Position numbers and translations under genes: made by a program. From Paraneptunicella aestuarii (GTDB taxonomy: Bacteria > Pseudomonadota > Gammaproteobacteria > Enterobacterales > Alteromonadaceae): 64,000 nucleotides of DNA. The notes under the pieces are model-generated. The model did no database searches. It worked only from the letters and a program-made list of their open reading frames with translations, and was not told where the DNA came from. Positions 20,122 to 27,367 of this stretch are shown in pieces. How positions within the stretch are numbered: the first letter of the stretch is position 1; each line of letters starts with the position of its first letter. The stretch is taken from assembly GCF_019900845.1 (NCBI RefSeq), contig NZ_CP074570.1, forward strand, positions 3,286,001-3,350,000, read 5' to 3'.

Positions 20122-20404
20122 TGCTCCCGGCAATTTTGTCACGGGCACTCTGCCCTAAGAGCTCTGCAACAGGGGTGGAATGTGTGATTAATGACGAGGT
20201 TAGAAGTTTCACGGGCACTTTGCCCTAAGAGCTCTGCAACGTTGATTCCAATTCCCCTATTATTGGTCTATTGAGTTTCACGGGCACTTTGCCCTAAGAG
20301 CTCTGCAACTAAAAGGGGGTCTATTTGCTTCCGAAGAGGAAGCTGTTTCACGGGCACTTTGCCCTAAGAGCTCTGCAACAGCGGGCTTCTGGAGGCCTTG
20401 ATTT

Positions 20405-20585
20405 TAAAGGGCTACAGAAGGGCTTTACTACCATCATTTATTAAAGAACGTGTTTTCGGTTGTTGAACCCTTCCGTGGTGAGGGCTTCCAGCTCGGCATC
20501 CATGCCTCGCGTTCGAGCCTGAAATTGCTGCGCGCTCTCGCAATTTCCGGGCGGCTCTCACCCACCACTTTTTTATTGGTAAAAA
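20405..20585. repeat. REP-like palindromic element at right end of array
   Basis: Starts within 30 bp of the last CRISPR-like repeat. Contains nested inverted repeats, for example GAAATTGC/GCAATTTC (about 20520-20552) and GGCATCCATGCC. The CCGTGGTG...TTCCAG arrangement resembles 18500-18545 inside the array, so both appear to belong to one element family. Open frames through it on both strands are not credible genes. Confidence 0.55.
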
Positions 20586-20589
20586 TAAT

Positions 20590-21346
20590 GGCTTTCCATA
20601 ACTGTTTTTGCAAGTTTCATTTGTTGCTTGTCTTCCCGTTATTAAAGGGGTGTCACCATGTGTTTTTTGAAAAAGCAAGAAATTAAATTCATAACCCATT
20701 GTTTTAATTGAGTTATTTTAAAAACTCGAAACAACCTGTTACTTATATCAATTTCATGGTGATTTTTTGACTACTATTCCGTTTTGAAATAGAAGTTCGA
20801 CACCCAACAGTGACATTTATCAATCCCCAAAAGTGAATCACCATTAAGTTTCCCCCCTCTTGTTTGTCGAATTAAATGAAAACAATTAAATCCATTTGTG
20901 TCAACAAGTTAACAGCATTTTATCTATCACTTTTTAAGCATTACTCTTTATTTTGATTCCTTTTTATTCTTTCTTTAACTCTGCCATTTTTGATATATTT
21001 TTATCTGTTTTATGTAATTCAACAATGAGTTGGAAGGAGGTATTTTTCATGAACCTTTTATAGCTTTTGATGTGTTATTCGAAATAGCTGAATTTGAAGG
21101 TTTGATGTATTTATTACGAGTATGAGTAATTATTTCAGCTTAATTCTGTAATTGTTCAGATTTAAGCCATATCGTTCGAGTTCGAGGCAGAAGCTCGGAA
21201 CGTATGATTACTACTTGAGCACTTCTAACGAAGAAATCGGACGATAGGGCAACAAGCTGAATAATTATGAGTTTTATAGTCGCCGCTTTTAGGTGCTTGC
21301 AACACCCAAAAGCAGCTAACCAGTATAAACTAATTTGGAGTTTACA
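20590..21346. other. AT-rich intergenic region between array and DUF2589 cluster
   Basis: About 750 bp without a credible gene. It could hold the leader of the CRISPR-like array and promoters for the rightward cluster. At 21025-21063 there is a 12-codon frame that contains a near-consensus AAGGAGG before its second ATG. A hairpin with one mismatch (21285-21313, GCTTTTAGGTG paired with CACCCAAAAGC) lies 34 bp before the next gene. Confidence 0.4.
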
Positions 21347-21694
21347 ATGGCTAATTGTGATTTTAAGGGCTTTGGGGGATGTTTTGTCAAAGAGTTTCCG
21401 CTTGAACAGGGGAATTTGGTGTTAAAACAGCGTTGGTTGTCGCTTTTTCATGCGAATTCAGGCAACCAAAAGCACACGGGCGAGCCTGTATCCGGCTCTT
21501 CTCATTCGCAGGCTCAGGCATCGTTATTGGTACTTCCCGGGTATGTGTTAATTACGACTCAACCTCACTTATGTGGGCAATTGGCGGGCATTGCGGAATT
21601 ACAGTTCCGGCAAGACGAGGTAAAGCAGGATTTTTCCCATGCCATTGAAGGTTTGCTCATGCAAATCACCAGGGCAACGCCAGTGCTCATGTAG
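21347..21694 (+). CDS. small hypothetical protein
   Basis: 115 residues starting MANCDFKGFGGCFVKEF at an ATG with TTGGAG six bases upstream, a good ribosome-binding site. No membrane segment or signal peptide. A Ser/Gln/His-rich middle separates an N-terminal part from LPGYVLITTQPHLCGQLAGIAELQF and a helical end. Family not recognised. It precedes the DUF2589 genes by 484 bp on the same strand, so a functional link is only possible. A hairpin with a short T tail (21731-21757) follows. Confidence 0.55.
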   Translation: MANCDFKGFGGCFVKEFPLEQGNLVLKQRWLSLFHANSGNQKHTGEPVSGSSHSQAQASLLVLPGYVLITTQPHLCGQLAGIAELQFRQDEVKQDFSHAIEGLLMQITRATPVLM

Positions 21695-22178
21695 AAAATT
21701 CATGTAGCGAATTCATGGCAGGCCGTTTCGGGAGGCTTGTGTTAATAGCCTCCTTTATGAAGCCGTTGATGAAACAGTGAGAACAAACAGACTGGCTCAA
21801 TCTCATTTCAGGTTATTTAACTGCCTTAATAAACCTCATGAAAGCCGTGATAAAACCATAAAAAAGTCAGTATCGAAGCTTTGCTATGCGATGCACTGAG
21901 TAACTTGCCCCAACACATCCGACCAATTGAGAACATTATTTCCTTTTAGTATAAGAGGTTATCCTGTAAAACCGTGTTTTTATAAAGGTCTTTTTTTATG
22001 CCCAAAAACTTGAAAATATTTCCCCTTGGTTTTTAATGTACATTCGCTTTGAGGATGGAATGCGTTTTTCAAGGCTGGATTGTCGCTTGCTGTATCAGCG
22101 ATATACACAAGAGACTCACTTTAGGGATAGAAGTCTTATCACCTGAAGTCGTGTCGGATTACTTCGAGGACTTATGGT
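21695..22178. other. intergenic region upstream of DUF2589 genes
   Basis: 484 bp. Contains a terminator-like hairpin (GGAGGCT at 21731-21737 with AGCCTCC at 21747-21753, then TTTATG) for the small gene upstream, and probably the promoter of the DUF2589 operon. No credible frame. Confidence 0.45.
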
Positions 22179-22772
22179 ATGAGTTACGCAAACAGAATAT
22201 TGGGTAGTATCCCATATGGAACTTTGATAGGCGCTCCGATGAACGCAGCAGTCGAAGCTCAAGCTATGGCAGCCCAAACCTCCATTGACTTTATTCGCTC
22301 CATTGGCTTCACCTCAGACTCTGAGGACGAGCAATTTGGTGATGTAAGAATGGTGGTATTCACTTACAAATCCCGCAACAACGAAGGCGAACTGGATGAA
22401 ATTACACTCACCGTTCCCATTCTAACCATTGTGCCCATTCCCTACTTACGTATTGAGGATATGACGATTGATTTCACATCCAAGATTACGGAAGAAATGG
22501 TGCGCACGACCAAGCGTGATACATCGGTTGAAGCCAAAGCTGAGCTATCAGTAGGCTACAAGCAATTCCTTTCGCCAGTGAAAGTGAACTTTAAAGCCAG
22601 TGTTTCTGCGAAACATTCTTCGTCTAAAGCCACCAGTAATCGCTACAAAACTGAACATACCATCAACATCAATGTTCGTGCTGTACAAGATGATATTCCT
22701 GGCGGTATGGGGCGCATTCTGGACTTGTTTGAAACTGCAATTACAGAGCAAGCAGCTCCAGCCAACCCTTAA
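22179..22772 (+). CDS. DUF2589-family protein (paralogue 1)
   Basis: 197 residues; the ATG has CGAGGA eight bases upstream. Recognised as DUF2589-like: AQTSIDFIRSIGF, RMVVFTYKSRNNEGELDE, a VPILTIVPIPYLRIEDMTIDF beta-rich core, and a C-terminal INVRAVQDDIPGGMGRILDLFE. No signal peptide or membrane helix, so cytosolic or exported by a non-Sec route. The function of the family is not established. Paralogue 3 shares the same order of motifs. First gene of a tight same-strand run; the next starts 32 bp after its stop. Confidence 0.8.
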   Translation: MSYANRILGSIPYGTLIGAPMNAAVEAQAMAAQTSIDFIRSIGFTSDSEDEQFGDVRMVVFTYKSRNNEGELDEITLTVPILTIVPIPYLRIEDMTIDFTSKITEEMVRTTKRDTSVEAKAELSVGYKQFLSPVKVNFKASVSAKHSSSKATSNRYKTEHTININVRAVQDDIPGGMGRILDLFETAITEQAAPANP

Positions 22773-22804
22773 TATTGACTAGAAAACAGGAAAGAGACGA
22801 AGTT

Positions 22805-23533
22805 ATGGCAGACTTGACGAAAGTCGTAGGATCTATCATGTCTGAATTAATTCAGGCACAAAAAAAGGCATTGGAATTAACGAAAGAAATTGGTGAAAGT
22901 CAAAAAGACGATCCCGTTTATGAGTTGATGCCTGTGCCTGGACTCAGGATCGATAACTTCGATCTCTCCCTTAAATTCATCATTGATGACGATGATGGTG
23001 AAGAAGAACCAACGGAAACAGAGCAACCCAGAAATGCCGCTTTGGAAGCCGCCAAAAAACACACCATTATTCGCACTCTGATTAGCCAGACAGGCTCCTC
23101 CCTGTTTAGCAGAAGCGATGTTAAACCTTTAGTCACCAAAAACAAGGTGGACGCCAGAGAACTCAGTGCTTTACGTTCAAGCGTTAACCAAACTCTTATC
23201 GCGGCAACCAATCACGAAACGGCGGTGTTTAACGAAACCCAGGCTCAAAATGAGATTATCAAGCTCATCAGTGGCTCCAAATTAAAAGGTGCCAGAGACA
23301 TTGCCGTCATGAGAAAAGCGGTTAAAGAGCAACTCGACAATTACAAGTCAGAATTACAAACCGAAACAACGCCCAAGGTCGTTACCAAACGCTCCAATTT
23401 AATTGTTGATAAAAAGCGGTTAGCGAATGTCAATCCAGAGCTGATTTCAACCATCAACATGTCACTCTCTTTAGATGAGTACGAATGGGTCGATGATGAA
23501 AACGGTAATCCCAAGCTAAGAAGTGCTGGATAA
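22805..23533 (+). CDS. DUF2589-family protein (paralogue 2, extended)
   Basis: 242 residues from an ATG with AGGAAAGAG upstream; the frame opens earlier at a TTG (22775) without support. The shared core LMPVPGLRIDNFDLSLKFII is present near residue 40, followed by an acidic linker (DDDDGEEEPTETEQ) and a charged, mostly helical middle absent from the other two paralogues. The end, ISTINMSLSLDEYEW, resembles the C-terminal strand of the family. It is the most divergent member, possibly an adaptor. Gaps of 32 and 12 bp to its neighbours indicate an operon. Confidence 0.72.
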   Translation: MADLTKVVGSIMSELIQAQKKALELTKEIGESQKDDPVYELMPVPGLRIDNFDLSLKFIIDDDDGEEEPTETEQPRNAALEAAKKHTIIRTLISQTGSSLFSRSDVKPLVTKNKVDARELSALRSSVNQTLIAATNHETAVFNETQAQNEIIKLISGSKLKGARDIAVMRKAVKEQLDNYKSELQTETTPKVVTKRSNLIVDKKRLANVNPELISTINMSLSLDEYEWVDDENGNPKLRSAG

Positions 23534-23545
23534 AGGAACTCAAAC

Positions 23546-24079
23546 ATGATTAAACGCACTTTTGACTTTTCTTCCCTGCTATCCTCGCAAGTACGCGCCA
23601 TTATTGAAGCCGATGCGGAATCAGCGGCAACAACGGCCGACTTTATTGAAAAAGTTGGCTTTGAAAAAGACCGAAACAGTAAAGGTATGGGCAAATTGCG
23701 TATGGTGGAATTCACCATGCAACGACGCAATGACGAAGGTGGATTAAGCACACACCATGTAAAAATCCCTCTCTTGTCTTTGATTCCAATTCCCATGCTG
23801 AATATCGAAAGAGCAGAAATAAACTTTGATCTTCAAATTGAAGAAATTCAGGAAAACACCACCGAAGACGCCAACGCTAAAAACTTGCGCGGCAGGCAGG
23901 CTTCACGTTTGCGCACATCGTTTGCCAGGAAAACACCTGCGAATAGAAAGTCGTCTGGTTCCACCACTCATCAAGCCGACCTTAGCGTGAAATTGACCAT
24001 GTCGCAGTCTGACTTTCCGTTAGGCATTGAGCGACTGTTAAACATTGCCGAATTAGGCGCTAACGATGAAATTGAATAA
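23546..24079 (+). CDS. DUF2589-family protein (paralogue 3)
   Basis: 177 residues; the ATG follows AAAGGAACT. Motif order as in paralogue 1: SAATTADFIEKVGF, LRMVEFTMQRRNDEGGL, VKIPLLSLIPIPMLNIERAEINF, a basic Ser/Arg-rich loop (RGRQASRLRTSFARK), then VKLTMSQSDFPLGIERLLNIAE. Conservation of PIPxLxIE and of the terminal QxDxPxGxxRxL suggests that the paralogues assemble with each other. Part of the coding sequence around LIPIP (23779-23793) is identical over 15 bases to a CRISPR-like spacer at 20241-20274. Confidence 0.78.
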   Translation: MIKRTFDFSSLLSSQVRAIIEADAESAATTADFIEKVGFEKDRNSKGMGKLRMVEFTMQRRNDEGGLSTHHVKIPLLSLIPIPMLNIERAEINFDLQIEEIQENTTEDANAKNLRGRQASRLRTSFARKTPANRKSSGSTTHQADLSVKLTMSQSDFPLGIERLLNIAELGANDEIE

Positions 24080-24095
24080 GAAGTAGAGGTTAATT

Positions 24096-24389
24096 TTGCA
24101 ACAAAATGCTCGCGCCGAAGGGTTTGCTTGCCCTGAATGCTCAAACCGTATTCATGTGAACTATTTCAACATGATTACTACAGGCATGATTAGTTGTCAG
24201 GTATGTGGCCTGGAACTACACCTGAACAGAGAGAAAAGCCAGAAGGCACTTCAGGCAGTCGATACGGCCATGCAAGGTATTGATAAAGCAAAAGCTCACG
24301 CTGAACAAGGTAATTATCAGCAAGAGCCAGCCGGAAGACGCGCAAGAGGTCAGCGTCAACCAAGACAAAGTCGCTCCAGAAGGAGATAA
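24096..24389 (+). CDS. zinc-ribbon protein with basic tail
   Basis: 97 residues from a TTG start with GAGGT five bases upstream. FACPECSN and ISCQVCGLEL form a four-cysteine zinc ribbon of about 30 residues. A helical stretch and a very basic Arg/Gln-rich tail follow. Such tails often bind nucleic acid or acidic partners. It starts 16 bp after DUF2589 paralogue 3 and ends 13 bp before the next gene, so it belongs to the operon. Function unknown. Confidence 0.7.
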   Translation: MQQNARAEGFACPECSNRIHVNYFNMITTGMISCQVCGLELHLNREKSQKALQAVDTAMQGIDKAKAHAEQGNYQQEPAGRRARGQRQPRQSRSRRR

Positions 24390-24402
24390 AGGGGGAACCA
24401 TC

Positions 24403-25311
24403 ATGGCCGAATCCTATTCCAGAACGCGTCATCCCTTGTTACGTAAACCCATGCGTAACGATGCTGTTGCTCGCATGCAAAGTCGTCTGACCAAGCACAA
24501 TACTCAACTTGACGAAAATAGTTTTGTGGATGGGGCATTTGGGCCAAATACCGAACGGGAAGTTAAAAAATTCCAGCAAGCTAAAGGCTTAAAGCAAGAC
24601 GGCATTGTGGGAGAAAACACCTGGAAAGCACTGCTTGCGGATCCTCAAGAGAAAACACAGCAAACAGGTAATACCGCCAGTAATGCAGACCGACGTTCCC
24701 AAACCGATGGTTCAACCAATGTACCTGAAATTGATAGAGTTAAACGGGCATTGCAGAATAAAGGCTATCAGTTCTTTGACGACGATCAGCCTTATTACCT
24801 GAACATTATTGGTGTACGTTCACCCAGCACAGAAATCAACCATTTCGATGATGAGATGTATTTGATTTATCGAGATCAGGATAAGCAGTTTAAGTGTCAC
24901 AAATTCCCGATCACCACGGATCCGGGCTCTACGTATACGCAGCAGGAGCTGCTCAATAAGGATGGCGCAGCCATTCTGCAACCGGGTCAATATACCGATG
25001 TTTATGCTATTGATTCCCATCGCGGCAAGTATCAGGCGTTATGTCAACGTAACGGCAAGGTAAAGGTCTGGCGTGATGGTAATAAAGACGGAAAGCTCGA
25101 CAGATCAGGGCGCACCTACGAAGGCTATTTCGGCATTAACATTCACCGTTCATCGTCGACAGAATCCACTTATGTCGGCGCTTACTCTGCGGGTTGTCAG
25201 GTATTTAAGCGCGCCGCTGATTTCAGTTTATTGATGGACTTGGCAAATCGTTCTAAGGGCACCCGAGGCAATAAATTCACATACACCTTGCTGGAACAGG
25301 GTGATATCTGA
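24403..25311 (+). CDS. peptidoglycan-binding protein with L,D-transpeptidase-like C-terminal domain
   Basis: 302 residues from ATG 24403; the frame is open further upstream but overlaps the zinc-ribbon gene. Residues about 20-80 form a PG_binding_1 domain (VARMQSRLTK, DGAFGPNTEREVKKFQQAKGL, DGIVGENTWKALL). The C-terminal domain holds GINIHRSS and, 13 residues on, YSAGCQVF, which resembles the His...Ser-Gly-Cys catalytic signature of YkuD-type L,D-transpeptidases. No signal peptide is visible, unusual for a wall enzyme and more like a phage or secretion-system effector. It is last in the tight run with the DUF2589 genes. The transpeptidase assignment is inference. Confidence 0.7.
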   Translation: MAESYSRTRHPLLRKPMRNDAVARMQSRLTKHNTQLDENSFVDGAFGPNTEREVKKFQQAKGLKQDGIVGENTWKALLADPQEKTQQTGNTASNADRRSQTDGSTNVPEIDRVKRALQNKGYQFFDDDQPYYLNIIGVRSPSTEINHFDDEMYLIYRDQDKQFKCHKFPITTDPGSTYTQQELLNKDGAAILQPGQYTDVYAIDSHRGKYQALCQRNGKVKVWRDGNKDGKLDRSGRTYEGYFGINIHRSSSTESTYVGAYSAGCQVFKRAADFSLLMDLANRSKGTRGNKFTYTLLEQGDI

Positions 25312-25508
25312 TCTGACATAAACACACTAAGGTAGCGATTCCACAGCCTCAAAAATTAGCATTAGAGAAGCGTTCAATCCCTTACCAACCCATGTATTTG
25401 ATTTGAATTATAGAGCACGTTGGCTGCAAGCCTCCGTGCAGAGTGAGTTGTACCACCAAATTTTTACAAAACAACAAAGTATAAAAAACAATAAACAGGA
25501 GAAAAACC

Positions 25509-26756
25509 ATGTCTGAAATCACTCAAAAATCATCCGTAAAACCCTATTTAAGATGGGAAGAAGGACAACCGACCGGGCCACAATTTGGCATCTTGTCCAA
25601 GCTCAATGGCACCTGGGTTAACTGGAAAGGCGGCCCGACAGGACTACATACAACTCCGATGCCTTCTCCCGGCACGTCTTCAGAAACCATCTTTGGCGTA
25701 TTCCATTTCAAATCTCAGGAATACAGAGAACAGCTCACATTCACTCAGGTAAATGCTCCGGTTCGTAACCGTGCAGGCTCAAACGAACAGTTCAATGCCG
25801 CCGTTAAATACGAAACCGCCATCATTGACAATAACAACGAACTTCAGCATTTCGAGAATGGCATGTACTTGTGGCTGGGTGACAACCAAATGCCATGGAA
25901 CCCGGAAAGTCCCTATCAAAACCCTCCGACCATGTTTAACCATCCATCGGACGTAGAGTCAGTAAGAACCGACGGTGCTGAACCTGTATTAGGCCCGGGC
26001 GAATTAGGCCCACAATTCGTGCCGCCCTATTCTATTTCTCGTTCTGGTGTGATCCCTCATGGTACGACCATCCACTTGACTGGCAATATCAAAGAAGCCA
26101 ACGTACAAGGCAAAGCGCCACACATTGCCGATCTATGGGAACAACAATATTTGGCAGTGTCGCCGTCTATGGGCATCAACCCGGAAACAGACCTGATCCC
26201 GGGTTCATTGGAAAAGCCAGCATGGACAGAACTGCCTCGTGAAGAGCAGGAAGATGGCGGCGTTAACAGTGGCAGAGCTTACTTCGAGAAAATCTTTAAC
26301 TACGATCAATTCGGCGCAAAGTTCCCCTACACTGTGCAGCCCAATCTTAAATTGTCTGATGCCAATCAAGGGTTGGAGTTTAATAAATACGACATGATTG
26401 AACTGGACACCTTTCACAACACCGGCGTTCAGGGTGGAGCCATCAACAACGTGATGATTGAACGCTATTGCCGTGTGGCACGTATGCGATACCGTATGTG
26501 GATTGAAGAAATCGTCGAAGATGGCAAGGTCATCGATCAGTTGCAATACGAACAAATCGTCGATTTTGAATTTATGTTCGGCTCAAGTGGCGGTACGACT
26601 CTTTGGCCTCACATTCAGGTGAACACATTACGACGAGAAAAAGACATTCCGGAAGACATGCGTTTGCCTCCCATTCAGCTACCAACAGAGAAAGCTGATG
26701 AAGCCTGTGGCGGGCCCGAGCCTAAAGTCTATTCAATGAAACACAGAAAAGACTAA
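25509..26756 (+). CDS. lipocalin/nitrobindin-like protein
   Basis: 415 residues; the ATG has ACAGGAG six bases upstream. The N-terminal part (ILSKLNGTWVNWKGG, YREQLTFTQVNAPVRNR, HFENGMYLWLG) resembles nitrobindin/FABP-like haem-binding barrels, which begin with GTW and contain a His-x-Glu-x-Gly segment. The C-terminal part (RYCRVARMRYRMWIEEIVEDG) is of unknown type. No signal peptide. It is separated by 197 bp from the DUF2589 cluster, probably with its own promoter. Assignment by resemblance only; a purely structural role is equally possible. Confidence 0.45.
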   Translation: MSEITQKSSVKPYLRWEEGQPTGPQFGILSKLNGTWVNWKGGPTGLHTTPMPSPGTSSETIFGVFHFKSQEYREQLTFTQVNAPVRNRAGSNEQFNAAVKYETAIIDNNNELQHFENGMYLWLGDNQMPWNPESPYQNPPTMFNHPSDVESVRTDGAEPVLGPGELGPQFVPPYSISRSGVIPHGTTIHLTGNIKEANVQGKAPHIADLWEQQYLAVSPSMGINPETDLIPGSLEKPAWTELPREEQEDGGVNSGRAYFEKIFNYDQFGAKFPYTVQPNLKLSDANQGLEFNKYDMIELDTFHNTGVQGGAINNVMIERYCRVARMRYRMWIEEIVEDGKVIDQLQYEQIVDFEFMFGSSGGTTLWPHIQVNTLRREKDIPEDMRLPPIQLPTEKADEACGGPEPKVYSMKHRKD

Positions 26757-26777
26757 TTCAAAAAGATACATAACAAA

Positions 26778-26801
26778 GAAGCCAGTATGGATACTGGCTT
26801 C
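26778..26801 (-). terminator. hairpin between convergent genes
   Basis: Perfect inverted repeat GAAGCCAGTAT / ATACTGGCTTC. On the minus strand it is followed by TTTGTTATGTATCTTTTT, so it can end the pgpA operon; the plus-strand side lacks a T run. Confidence 0.55.
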
Positions 26802-26857
26802 GCGACGCTCAGATTATGGCAGGCTCTCAAGTAAATGAGCCAACGTCAGGCTCAATG

Positions 26858-27367
26858 TCAGGCAAGCACACCAAAATACAGCGCAGCCTGTAAAATACCG
26901 GAAGCAATGACACCCGCCATGACATCATCCAGCATAATCCCCAAACCACCATCTATTGATTGATCTGCCCAACGAATTGGCCAAGGCTTAAAGATATCCA
27001 AAGCGCGAAACAAGATAAAACCAACAATCAAATTCGGTAAGGTGAATGGCACGGCCATAAAGGTGATCATCATGCCGGCAATTTCATCCCAAACAATGGC
27101 AGGATGATCATGCACGCCAAGGTCTTCAGCCGCTTTCTTACATACCCAGATACCAATCAGGATAATGGGGGTTAGTAATAGGCTATAAACCGGTGTAGGC
27201 AGCATGGAAGCCCAATAAACAAGTGGAATAGCAGCCAAAGAACCAAAGGTTCCTGGTGCTTTGGGTAGTAAACCACTACCGAATCCAAATGCTAACCAGT
27301 GGGCAGGGTGATAAAACTTAATCTTACGAAAAAGCTCTCTTGTCGATAATGTGTTTTTTTCAGGCAA
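26858..27367 (-). CDS. pgpA: phosphatidylglycerophosphatase A
   Basis: 169 residues, membrane protein. Removes phosphate from phosphatidylglycerophosphate to make phosphatidylglycerol. Typical PgpA blocks: HWLAFGFGSGLLPKAPGTFGS at the start, DHPAIVWDEIAGM, and ALDIFKPWPIRWADQ followed by GGLGIMLDDVMAG. The start is a TTG (27365-27367) that overlaps the end of thiL by eight bases, which suggests translational coupling. Last gene of the nrdR-to-pgpA operon. Confidence 0.94.
   Translation of the reverse strand: MPEKNTLSTRELFRKIKFYHPAHWLAFGFGSGLLPKAPGTFGSLAAIPLVYWASMLPTPVYSLLLTPIILIGIWVCKKAAEDLGVHDHPAIVWDEIAGMMITFMAVPFTLPNLIVGFILFRALDIFKPWPIRWADQSIDGGLGIMLDDVMAGVIASGILQAALYFGVLA

Larger units (their letters stand above)
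18088..20379 (-). CRISPR. decayed CRISPR-like array without cas genes
   Basis: A 35-bp repeat (plus-strand version starts GTTTCACGGGC, palindromic core GGGCA-nnn-TGCCC, ends GAGCTCTGCAAC) separated by unlike 33-36 bp spacers. Full copies: 19035-19069, 19621-19655, 20206-20240, 20275-20309, 20345-20379. Copies with an altered first three bases: 18728-18760, 18966-18998, 19552-19584, 20138-20170. Half copies: 18088-18104, 18138-18158, 18325-18343, 18797-18818, 19106-19126, 19293-19311, 19692-19712, 19879-19897. Spacers: 18105-18137, 18761-18796, 18999-19034, 19070-19105, 20171-20205, 20241-20274, 20310-20344. The last three repeats read CTTTG instead of CTCTG. The complementary strand ends in GTGAAAC, like many crRNA handles, and the cleanest units are at the right, so a leader on the right and minus-strand transcription are inferred. 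No cas gene lies in the window, so the type is unassigned. Confidence 0.75.

Noticed and set aside
18138..20170. Integron cassette array (attC sites)
   Set aside because: The repeats are short, palindromic and evenly spaced with no cassette genes, no integrase, and no recognisable attC core sites.
20412..20699. Frames of 78 and 95 codons on both strands
   Set aside because: Both are explained by a REP-like palindromic element; no ribosome-binding site or family resemblance.
21433..21648. 71-codon frame overlapping the small gene at 21347-21694
   Set aside because: Different frame, no ribosome-binding site, while the longer frame has a good one.
20380..24079. DUF2589 genes as Cas proteins of the adjacent array
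   Set aside because: They lack nuclease, helicase or RAMP-type motifs; proximity alone does not support a Cas role, although one spacer shows a partial match to one of them.
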